Source: an uncultured Roseibium sp. (GTDB taxonomy: Bacteria; Pseudomonadota; Alphaproteobacteria; Rhizobiales; Stappiaceae). From it: a DNA stretch of 64,000 bases. Shown piece by piece: positions 29,326-36,440 of this stretch (the first letter of the stretch is position 1; each line of letters begins with the position of its first letter). A model generated the notes under the pieces. It saw only the letters and a list, made by a program, of their open reading frames with translations, was not told the DNA's origin and made no database searches. The position numbers and the translations under genes were made by a program. The stretch is from NCBI RefSeq assembly GCF_963675985.1, contig NZ_OY780957.1, positions 1,387,501-1,451,500 on the forward strand, read 5' to 3'.

Positions 29326-30039
29326 TCAGTAGGTGGCCCGTCCGCCTGACATATCGAAGGCGGCGCCCGTGGAAAACGAGCATTGCTCGGATGCCAGCCA
29401 CAGAACCATTTCCGCCACTTCGTGTGCCTTGCCGGGCCGTTTCATCGGAATGCGCGCCAACAGGCTTTGCAATTGTTCTTCGGTCATCTGGTGGATCAGG
29501 TCGGTTTCGATGATCGCCGGCGTGACGCAATTCACCAGAATACCGGTTTCCGCCAGTTCCTTTGCCAGCGCCTTGGTCAGAGCGATAACGCCCGCCTTGG
29601 CGGAGGAATAGGCGACCTGGTTGGCGTTACCCTCCTTGCCGGCGACAGAAGCGATATTGACGATTCGGCCCTGCCCCCGCTCCCGCATAGCCGGCACCAC
29701 GTATTTGCACGCCAGAAAGACGCTCGTGAGGTTGATGTCGAGGATCTGATGCCATTCCTCCCCCTCAAGACCTTCGATCGGTGTCGTACGGCCGGTGATC
29801 CCGGCAGAGGTTACCAGAATATCCACCTTACCGAACTGATCGATGGTCTGGTTGAAGGCCTGCTTGACCGCGAAAGGATCGCGCAAATCGCAGGCGGCTG
29901 AGAAACGGGAGCTGTTTTCCGGGACCCTGAGGTCCCAGATCGCAACCTGCGCGCCTTCGGCCTCCGCCAGGTCCGCGACGGCCGATCCGATACCTCCGGC
30001 ACCGCCGGTGATTACAATGACTTTGCCCTGAAAACGCAC
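29326..30039 (-). CDS. SDR-family oxidoreductase
   Basis: A 237-residue short-chain dehydrogenase. TGGAGGIG cofactor motif at about 10-17, TSAG in place of NNAG, Ser in NIASVAG, and catalytic YSSAK. The start is taken as GTG 30039 (VRFQGKVIVITGG), with GGGAGGA about 10 bp upstream; the frame stays open further upstream but that part has no family similarity. It diverges from the second SDR across about 110 bp that hold paired operator-like sites. Confidence 0.87.
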   Translation of the reverse strand: MRFQGKVIVITGGAGGIGSAVADLAEAEGAQVAIWDLRVPENSSRFSAACDLRDPFAVKQAFNQTIDQFGKVDILVTSAGITGRTTPIEGLEGEEWHQILDINLTSVFLACKYVVPAMRERGQGRIVNIASVAGKEGNANQVAYSSAKAGVIALTKALAKELAETGILVNCVTPAIIETDLIHQMTEEQLQSLLARIPMKRPGKAHEVAEMVLWLASEQCSFSTGAAFDMSGGRATY

Positions 30040-30083
30040 GGCCGATGGTCCTCCCGATTTCACTTTTATTGCCGGAGACAATA

Positions 30084-30116
30084 TTGAAAGATTTTCGAAT
30101 ATGGAATAGCTTTCAA
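30084..30116. promoter_or_regulatory. Tandem IclR-like sites between divergent SDR genes
   Basis: Two dyads with the same layout: TTGAA-N5-TTCGA (30084-30098) and TGGAA-N5-TTCAA (30102-30116), centres 18 bp apart. The second has exactly the half sites and spacing of the site upstream of dctP (26356-26370). They lie between the starts of the minus-strand SDR (30039) and plus-strand SDR (30149). Confidence 0.5.
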
Positions 30117-30148
30117 GAAAATTAAGGCGGAAATATAGAGGAGCGCGC

Positions 30149-30931
30149 ATGAAGACGTATCTGGTCACGGGAGCGAGCGAAGGCATTGGCGGCGCCGTTT
30201 GCCGGAAAATCGCCGAGGCGGAACAGGGGCTGGTCCGGCTCGTTCTGACGACCTCCGGCCGCAAGCCGGCCCCGCAGTCCTTGATCGACGGCCTCACGGA
30301 CCTTGGCGCGCAGGTGACCTATGTCGCCGGGGATCTGTCCGATCCGGACAGGTGTCGAGAGATCGCCGGCAAGGCCATGGAGGTCGGAGAGGGGCAGGTG
30401 CATGGCTTCGTTTCCAATGCGGGAGCGATGGCGCCGACACCTCTTGCCGATATCTCAATCGACACCTGGCAGTCCCAGATGGACCAGAATGCGCGCGCGA
30501 CCCTGCTTCTCGCCCAGAACCTCAGGCCGGCCCTGGCGGCGGCCAGAGGGGCGATCGTCGCCACGTCCTCCATGGCTGGCCTGGCGCCGCTCAAGGGCAA
30601 TGGCGCCTATTCCATTTCAAAGCAGGCTCTCAATATGCTCTGCCGCAGCCTGGCCCAGGAATGGGCGTGTGACGGCATCCGGGTCAACGCCGTGCTTCCG
30701 GGCATGATCCGCACGCCTCTGACGGAAAAGATCTACACCAACGAGGCGGTGCTGGAGGCGCGCTCGAACTTCATTCCCCTGGGAAGGGTGGGCCGGCCGG
30801 AGGATATTGCCGAGGCTATCTATTTCCTCGTCAGCGAGGCGGCATCCTATGTGACCGGACAATCGCTCGTCGTCGACGGCGGGCTCCTGGACAGCATTCT
30901 TTATCGCATTCCCGGAGTTCCCGCCGACTGA
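30149..30931 (+). CDS. SDR-family oxidoreductase
   Basis: A 260-residue short-chain dehydrogenase. TGASEGIG (7-14), SNAG, Ser in SSMAG and YSISK are intact, and the C-terminal GQSLVVDGG closes the family pattern. ATG 30149 follows AGGAGCGC. It probably forms a unit with the quinate/shikimate-type dehydrogenase downstream. With the other SDR and the Gfo/Idh/MocA protein it makes several oxidation steps in one locus. Confidence 0.9.
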   Translation: MKTYLVTGASEGIGGAVCRKIAEAEQGLVRLVLTTSGRKPAPQSLIDGLTDLGAQVTYVAGDLSDPDRCREIAGKAMEVGEGQVHGFVSNAGAMAPTPLADISIDTWQSQMDQNARATLLLAQNLRPALAAARGAIVATSSMAGLAPLKGNGAYSISKQALNMLCRSLAQEWACDGIRVNAVLPGMIRTPLTEKIYTNEAVLEARSNFIPLGRVGRPEDIAEAIYFLVSEAASYVTGQSLVVDGGLLDSILYRIPGVPAD

Positions 30932-31059
30932 CGCGAACTGACGAAGTTCCTATTCACTTTCGCCCCGGGATTATCGCTTCAGGCATGACACGTCACCGCC
31001 TGAAACCTCCGGCCCGGTGCGCGTCTCCAGTGTGTAAACAGCGGAAAATTGAACGAACC

Positions 31060-31983
31060 ATGCAGGCCGATACGCAACTCACACAGGACAATGTCCTGGA
31101 ACGAAAATGTCTGACGGCATCGGAGGACATGCTTCTCGCCGGGCTTGTCGGGCGCGGGATCCAACGCTCTCGAACACCGGAAATGCATATGGCCGAGGCG
31201 TCCGCCCACGGGATCCGCAGCGTCTACAAGATCATCGATTTCGACGTCTTTTCCGGACGGGAACCGGACTTGGCCGAAATCCTCAGCGCGGCGGAAATGA
31301 CCGGCTTCAACGGTCTCAACGTCACCTATCCGTTCAAGATCCAGGTTGTCCCGCTGCTCGATCAATTGTCGGCGAATGCCAAGGCGGTGGGGTCGGTCAA
31401 TACGGTGGTGTTCCGGGATGGCCGCCGCTACGGCCATAATACCGACCTCTGGGGTTTCGCGGAGAGTTTTCGCCGGGGTATGGAAGGGGCCGCCAGACGT
31501 AAGGTCCTTCTGATCGGCGCCGGGGGGGCTGGCGTTGCTGTTGCCCATGCACTGGCCGATCTCGGTATCGAAAACCTGTTGGTCTTCGACATCGATCCGA
31601 TCCGGGCGGCGAGGCTTGTCGCGCAATTGAAGATCAACCGCCCCGCAACAACCACTGAAGTGGTCGATCATCTGGACGCTGGTACGGTCTCCGGCCTGGA
31701 TGGGATCGTCAACGCGACGCCGATCGGAATGGCTAAAGCGCCGGGGTCTGCGTTTCCGGCTGAACTGCTCGATCAGGCCATGTGGGTCGCCGATATCGTT
31801 TATTTTCCCCTCGAAACGCAGCTTCTCAAGGATGCGCGAAAAATCGGATGTCGCATCCTGCCGGGTTCCGGGATGGCAATATTCCAAGCCTCCCGTTCCT
31901 TCGAGCTTCTAACCGATCGGCCGGCCGATCCAGAACGCCTGAAAACAACCTTCGACAATTTCGTTGAGCCTGGCGGCACTTAA
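31060..31983 (+). CDS. Quinate/shikimate-type dehydrogenase (AroE/QsuD-like)
   Basis: A 307-residue enzyme of the shikimate dehydrogenase family. Substrate motifs: GIQRSRTPEMH (33-43), NVTYPFK with the catalytic Lys93, NT at 114-115 and GHNTDLWG with Asp129; nucleotide motif GAGGAG (153-158). The SRTP form of the first motif resembles catabolic quinate/shikimate dehydrogenases rather than biosynthetic AroE. It would oxidise quinate or shikimate to the 3-dehydro acid, feeding the AroQ-like protein. The start is uncertain: ATG 31060 is chosen; 30985 and 31126 are alternatives. Confidence 0.83.
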   Translation: MQADTQLTQDNVLERKCLTASEDMLLAGLVGRGIQRSRTPEMHMAEASAHGIRSVYKIIDFDVFSGREPDLAEILSAAEMTGFNGLNVTYPFKIQVVPLLDQLSANAKAVGSVNTVVFRDGRRYGHNTDLWGFAESFRRGMEGAARRKVLLIGAGGAGVAVAHALADLGIENLLVFDIDPIRAARLVAQLKINRPATTTEVVDHLDAGTVSGLDGIVNATPIGMAKAPGSAFPAELLDQAMWVADIVYFPLETQLLKDARKIGCRILPGSGMAIFQASRSFELLTDRPADPERLKTTFDNFVEPGGT

Positions 31984-32384
31984 GCGCATCTGCGCCGCCA
32001 AGTTGCCTGCAAGTTGGTACGCGGGGGAGCTTTTGGGCTACCTACTCATAGCCAGTTTTGGAAATAAGAAAGAACGTCACGTCTAGTATTCTCATAACTG
32101 TAGTTGGTTGAAAGTCGCGACAGTTTTTCGGTGTTTTCCGAACTTGCATCCCGTTTGCCGGCTTCGATCGCAAACGCCAACTCGACGACTTTCCGGTTCA
32201 TGGGCGTATCTTTCCCGGGGGGGCTTTCGCCAGTCCTGCAGGGAAGAGGTCAGCGTGTCTTCGCGGGAGAAGCTATCAAGGACCTTGTCGAAGTGTCCGT
32301 CGTCAGAACCTTCGGCACAACGCGCGGCCAAGATTAGCGGAGTGCGGGCTTCGAGATCGCCGGGCAGGAAGACGTTTTTCAGCT
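31984..32384. other. Non-coding stretch with decayed sequence
   Basis: About 400 bp between the dehydrogenase and the IS-like remnant. No promoter, RNA or intact gene is visible. The minus-strand frame continuing from the IS3-type OrfA remnant reads through it without family similarity, so part of it may be decayed transposon DNA. Confidence 0.4.
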
Positions 32385-32535
32385 GGATGCGGTTCTCTCC
32401 GTGAAGCTCTGCTCTCTCCTTTTCAAGGTCAGATTGTGTGGACGGTTTCTGAGGATCGCGTCGGTCCTGCCGTATCCAACGGTTCAGTGTCGAGAAACCA
32501 ACACCAGGATCCTCGGCGACCTGTTTACGCGACAA
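32385..32535 (-). pseudogene. Degenerate IS3-family transposase OrfA fragment
   Basis: The minus strand encodes about 50 residues resembling the helix-turn-helix of IS3-type OrfA: LSRKQVAEDPGVGFSTLNRW, followed by a charged, leucine-zipper-like segment ending ENRI. Similarity stops there (a frameshift is likely), and no OrfB, inverted repeats or start region is visible. It lies directly upstream of the RraA/cupin cluster promoter region. Confidence 0.5.
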
Positions 32536-32648
32536 GCCGCCTCATCACTTTGGCGCATTTCTCAAACCTTACGATGGATCATTTCGATGGGGAGCGTAAT
32601 CCGACAGCTATTACGGATTGCCATCAAAGTTCTTTTGTGCGATATAGC

Positions 32649-32665
32649 GTTCTGTTAGACAGAAC
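32649..32665 (+). promoter_or_regulatory. Palindromic operator, site A of a three-site set
   Basis: GTTCTGTTAGACAGAAC is a perfect 7-3-7 palindrome. The same 17-mer with one change lies at 57970-57986, and a 15/17 match lies on the minus strand at 55279-55295. Here it is 109 bp upstream of the RraA-like gene that opens the 32.8-39.9 kb cluster. Confidence 0.65.
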
Positions 32666-32703
32666 TTGATGCGGCGAGGAATTTCATAGCCGTCATCAGT
32701 TAT

Positions 32704-32718
32704 GAAACAAGGTGTTTC
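32704..32718. promoter_or_regulatory. Second palindrome upstream of the RraA cluster
   Basis: GAAACA-AGG-TGTTTC is a perfect 6-3-6 palindrome, 54 bp (about five helical turns) centre to centre from site A. It resembles KdgR-type IclR operators (TGAAACA/TGTTTCA). TTTCATA (32682-32688) and TATGAAA (32701-32707) add a further inverted pair. No other copy was noticed in the window. Confidence 0.4.
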
Positions 32719-32774
32719 GTTTGGCCGTCCATAGGAATGCGCGCGGCCGGACCTGGTTGGGAGACTGGAAACCG

Positions 32775-33467
32775 ATGCCGAGCCCACAAACAACATCCGA
32801 CGAAGCGGTCACCCGTTTGAGGCGGTTGGATTGCTGTGCCGTTTCTGATGCGCTGGATCAGCTGGGATTGAAAGGCCAGGTCACCGGGGTGCCCAAGCGG
32901 TCCGGCAGTAATGGCCGAATTGCCGGACGGGTCGTTACTCTGAAACTGCATGACGGTCCGCGCCCCGACGGTCCGGTCCGTCATCTCGGGACCACGGCAG
33001 TGGAACTGGCCGGGCCGGAAGACGTCATCGTGGTCGAACAGCGAACCGGCCTGGACGCGGGGTGCTGGGGAGGCCTCCTGACGCTGGGGGCGAAGCTGCG
33101 CGGAGTTGCGGGTGTGGTGGCAGATGGTCCCGTTCGCGATATCGATGAAGCCCGCGAGTATGATTTCCCGATCTTTTCAACGGCGTTGACGGCGCTGACG
33201 GCACGTTCCCGCGTGGTCGAAGCAGAGACAAACGGTGCGATCGAGCCCTGGGGCGTTCCGGTCTGTGCCGGCGATTATGTGATCGCCGATTCCAGCGCGA
33301 TTATCTTCATTTCCGCAGAACAGGCACCGCATGTGCTTGATGCCGCCGAAGCGATCGCCCTGAAAGAGGCGGCGATGGCCAAGGCGTTGTTATCGGGCAA
33401 ACCGATCAGCGCCGTCATGAGCGGCGATTATGAGCACATGCTGGAGGCCGAACGGGTTTCGGCCTGA
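32775..33467 (+). CDS. RraA-like aldolase-family protein lacking the acidic metal residue
   Basis: A 230-residue protein of the RraA / HMG-CHA aldolase family, which cleaves 4-hydroxy-2-oxo diacids with a divalent metal. DGPVRD with Arg121-Asp122 is present. The acidic residue of the D/E-x20-R-D motif, expected at position 100, is Gly (CWGGLL), so it may be inactive alone, change its metal site, or act as partner of the next gene, which keeps the Glu. Start ATG 32775 is chosen over an upstream in-frame start at 32712 because the family N-terminus begins there; its ribosome-binding site is modest. Confidence 0.82.
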   Translation: MPSPQTTSDEAVTRLRRLDCCAVSDALDQLGLKGQVTGVPKRSGSNGRIAGRVVTLKLHDGPRPDGPVRHLGTTAVELAGPEDVIVVEQRTGLDAGCWGGLLTLGAKLRGVAGVVADGPVRDIDEAREYDFPIFSTALTALTARSRVVEAETNGAIEPWGVPVCAGDYVIADSSAIIFISAEQAPHVLDAAEAIALKEAAMAKALLSGKPISAVMSGDYEHMLEAERVSA

Positions 33468-33493
33468 GGCGGCATTCGAAGACGGACGATCCG

Positions 33494-34162
33494 ATGACTA
33501 TTCTTTTTGACCCGAAACTGACGACTTCCAGCGACTTTGCCCGCGTTCCGGCCGAGGTGGTGGAACGCGCCCGAGGCCTGCCGACCGCCACGCTGCACGA
33601 GGCAGGCGGAAAGCTGGGCGCACTGCCTTCGTCTATCGGCCCGGTCACGCCGGGCCTGATCGCGGCGGGCCCGGCTTTGACCGTGCATTCGCCCGGAGGC
33701 GACAATCTCTGGCTTCACCGCGCGCTCGAAATCGCGCAGCCGGGCGATGTCATGGTCGTTTACACCTCCGGCGCTTTCGACTTCGGCTATTGGGGCGAGA
33801 TCATGTCGACCGCCGCCAGGGCGAAAGGCGTGGCGGGACTTGTCATCGACGGCTGCGTGCGCGACGGCGCGCTGCTGACCGACGTCGGGGTCCCTGTCTT
33901 TGCGCGCGGCCTGTCCATTCGGGGCACGGGCAAGGATTTCGGGGCAACCGGCTGGATCGGTCATCCGGTTCTGCTCGGCAATACTGTCGTTCATCCCGGT
34001 GACTTGATCGTCGGCGACGAGGACGGAGTGGTGTGCCTGCCCCGGGAGGACGCTGTCCGGATCCTGGACGCCTCCGTTGCCCGGGAGACAGCGGAACAGG
34101 AACAGATCCGGCGGCTTGAAGCGGGCGAGACGACGATGACCATTTTCGGCTTTCACCGCTGA
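33494..34162 (+). CDS. RraA-like 4-hydroxy-2-oxo-acid aldolase
   Basis: A 222-residue protein of the RraA / HMG-CHA aldolase family with a complete motif: Glu102 (YWGEIMS), Arg123 and Asp124 (GCVRD). Expected reaction: retro-aldol cleavage of a 4-hydroxy-2-oxo diacid to pyruvate plus a 2-oxo acid, or oxaloacetate decarboxylation. It follows its paralogue by 26 bp; the two may form a mixed trimer or hexamer, which is inference. Confidence 0.87.
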   Translation: MTILFDPKLTTSSDFARVPAEVVERARGLPTATLHEAGGKLGALPSSIGPVTPGLIAAGPALTVHSPGGDNLWLHRALEIAQPGDVMVVYTSGAFDFGYWGEIMSTAARAKGVAGLVIDGCVRDGALLTDVGVPVFARGLSIRGTGKDFGATGWIGHPVLLGNTVVHPGDLIVGDEDGVVCLPREDAVRILDASVARETAEQEQIRRLEAGETTMTIFGFHR

Positions 34163-34196
34163 CCCGAACCGGTTGCGACAAGCCTGGGAGAGAATG

Positions 34197-35162
34197 ATGG
34201 ATCCGATCGCTGAAATTCGGGACGCCGCGGGGCTGGAGGAACTCTATCCCGTCCTGGCGCGCAATCGCTACACCGCCGGATGGAACAAGAAGAGCCGGTC
34301 CCTGTGGCCGGAACCGGCCAGCGGTTTCGCGGCGCGGCACTGGCATTATGATGAAGCGCGGGCGGCATTGGCGCAGGCCGGGCGCTGGATCGGCACCGAT
34401 CTGGCCGAGCGACGCAATCTGTTGATGTTCAACCCGGTCGGCGACAATGAATACGACACGGTCAACACTCTGGTTGCGGCCTATCAGATGATCAAACCGG
34501 GTGAATACGCGAGGGCGCACCGTCACACCCCAAACGCTCTGCGCCTGGTGCTGGAGGCCGGCGAGGGGCTGTTCACCGTCGTGAACGGCGTGAAGCTGCC
34601 GATGCTCGAGGGCGACGTATTGCTGACGCCGGGCCGGGCCTGGCACAGCCATTTCAACGAGGGTGAGAGCGAAGCCTATTGGATCGACATTCTGGATGTG
34701 CCGCTGGTGCATCGCCTGGAACCGATGTTCTTTGAAGAATATGAGGGCGGTACGCAACCAGTCGAGAGCACGCCTGCGGCGCATCCGTTCTGGTTCCGCA
34801 AGGCGGATACGGAAGAGGCGTTGCGCCAGGTGAAACCCATGGCACCGGGCGTCCGGCGGCATACCCTTGAGTCTCAAGGGTCCATAGCCACCATGGCCTT
34901 GAACTGGATGGCGATGGAGCCCGGCGCGAGCACGGGATTGCGGCGCAGTACCGCCAGCCGCATTTTTGCGGCGACCGAGGGCGAAGGGCGGTTCGAAGCC
35001 GAAGGCCGGGTATTCGACTGGAAGGCCGGCGACGTGTTCGCCGCGCCGATCTGGACGCGCTACGAGATCACGGCCGGGTGCGATGCGCGCCTGTTCGAGG
35101 TTTCCGACGAGCCCGTTCTGCGGGCGCTGGGGTTTTACTTCGACGCCGAAAACCTGCCCTGA
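34197..35162 (+). CDS. Gentisate 1,2-dioxygenase-like cupin
   Basis: A 321-residue bicupin. The N-terminal cupin carries the iron ligands of gentisate dioxygenases: His108 and His110 (AHRHTPNALR) and His150 (WHSH). The second cupin (about 225-310) has no such set. A close paralogue lies at 58906-59844 and shares the WxDxLDVPxVHxLEPMFFE segment. It would open a dihydroxylated ring or similar substrate with O2. Two adjacent ATGs (34194, 34197) follow GGGAG; the second is better spaced. The actual substrate is unknown because no upstream hydroxylase is in this cluster. Confidence 0.85.
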   Translation: MDPIAEIRDAAGLEELYPVLARNRYTAGWNKKSRSLWPEPASGFAARHWHYDEARAALAQAGRWIGTDLAERRNLLMFNPVGDNEYDTVNTLVAAYQMIKPGEYARAHRHTPNALRLVLEAGEGLFTVVNGVKLPMLEGDVLLTPGRAWHSHFNEGESEAYWIDILDVPLVHRLEPMFFEEYEGGTQPVESTPAAHPFWFRKADTEEALRQVKPMAPGVRRHTLESQGSIATMALNWMAMEPGASTGLRRSTASRIFAATEGEGRFEAEGRVFDWKAGDVFAAPIWTRYEITAGCDARLFEVSDEPVLRALGFYFDAENLP

Positions 35163-35261
35163 CGGCTTACGAGACGCGGCAGCGGCGACGGCACTTCGGC
35201 AATTGGAACGAATGATCGGAATAAGCCTGCCTGTTTGCAGGCAACAAGGGGACGGAAAGAC

Positions 35262-36437
35262 GTGGCATCAAGCATCAAGGGTCAAGCTTGCATAGCGGGT
35301 ATTTTTGAACATCCGACGCGCCGTGCGGACGGTATATCGACTGCGCAGCTCCATGCCGATGTGGCATTGGGCGCGCTGGCGGATGCGGGTTTGTCACTGA
35401 GCGATGTCGACGGCTATTTCTGCGGAGCGGACGCGCCGGGGCTTGGCGGCTTCTCGATGGCCGAATATCTGGGCCTGACCGGCCTGCGTTACATGGATAC
35501 GACCGAAACCGGTGGATCCTCCTATCTTCTGCATGTTTCTCACGCGGCAAGGGCCATCATGACCGGGCAGTGCAATGTTGCGCTGATTACGATGGCCGAC
35601 CGTCCTCTGGCTGCCGGCGCTGGGCCGGTCCTGGCCGGTGTCGACATGTCTCAGGTGCCCGAGCGGGAGTTCGCCTCGCCGGTCCCGGTGCCGCCCGTCT
35701 TCGGCTATGCGATGGTGGCCCGGCGCCATATGCATGAATTCGGCACCACTGCGGAACAACTGGCGTGGGTCAAGGTGGCGGCCTCCCACCATGCCCAGCA
35801 CAACCCTCATGCCAAACTGCGCGAGGTGCTCAGCCTGGAGGACGTCATGGCCTCGCCTGTCGTCGCCGCTCCCTTGCGCCGTGCCGATTGCTGCGTTGTC
35901 ACCGACGGCGGCGGAGCATTGGTGCTGACCCGCCCGGAAATCGCAAGAAGCCTCAAGCGTCCGATCGTGAAGATAGCGGGTGCGGGCGAAGCCATGAAAC
36001 ACAGTTCGGGCGGGCATGTGGACCCCTTGCATTCGGCGGGCGTTTTCAGCGCCGCCAAGGCGTTCGAGGAAGCCGGGGTTACCGCGCGGGACATCAGGTA
36101 TGCCTCGCTCTACGACAGCTTCACCATCACCGTGATCATGCAGCTTGAAGACATCGGCTTCTGCGAAAAGGGGCAGGGCGGACGATTTGCCGCCGACGGC
36201 AATCTGATTGCCGGCCAGGGCAGACTGCCGGTGAATACCGACGGCGGCGGGCTGTGTTCCAATCATCCGGGAAACAAGGGCGGCATGACCAAAATGCTGG
36301 AAGCCGTCCGCCAGTGCCGGGGAGAGGCCCATCCGGCGGTCCAGGTGCCCAATCACGATCTTGTACTTGCCCATGGAACCGGCGGATTGATGTCCAGCCA
36401 GCATATGGCGGGCACCGTAATTCTGGAGGCTGCGTAA
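35262..36437 (+). CDS. Thiolase-like protein without catalytic Cys (lipid-transfer/aldolase type)
   Basis: A 391-residue thiolase-fold protein of the SCP-x/Ltp group. At the nucleophile position it reads DTTETGGSS (79-87) with no Cys, and the usual C-terminal Cys loop reads LAHGTGG; the His loop is SNHPGNKGG. Such Cys-less homologues work with DUF35 partners, for example Ltp2 with ChsH2, as retro-aldolases or accessory proteins in CoA-ester degradation. The next gene encodes a DUF35 domain. GTG 35262 is taken as start, after AGGGGACGGAAAG. A small hairpin (35225-35242) precedes it. Confidence 0.82.
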   Translation: MASSIKGQACIAGIFEHPTRRADGISTAQLHADVALGALADAGLSLSDVDGYFCGADAPGLGGFSMAEYLGLTGLRYMDTTETGGSSYLLHVSHAARAIMTGQCNVALITMADRPLAAGAGPVLAGVDMSQVPEREFASPVPVPPVFGYAMVARRHMHEFGTTAEQLAWVKVAASHHAQHNPHAKLREVLSLEDVMASPVVAAPLRRADCCVVTDGGGALVLTRPEIARSLKRPIVKIAGAGEAMKHSSGGHVDPLHSAGVFSAAKAFEEAGVTARDIRYASLYDSFTITVIMQLEDIGFCEKGQGGRFAADGNLIAGQGRLPVNTDGGGLCSNHPGNKGGMTKMLEAVRQCRGEAHPAVQVPNHDLVLAHGTGGLMSSQHMAGTVILEAA

Positions 36438-36440
36438 CCG

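Noticed and set aside
30943..30955. GAAGTTCCTATTC, identical to one 13-bp arm of the yeast FRT site
   Set aside because: The 8-bp spacer and the inverted second arm are absent, so it cannot act as a recombination site; taken as coincidence.
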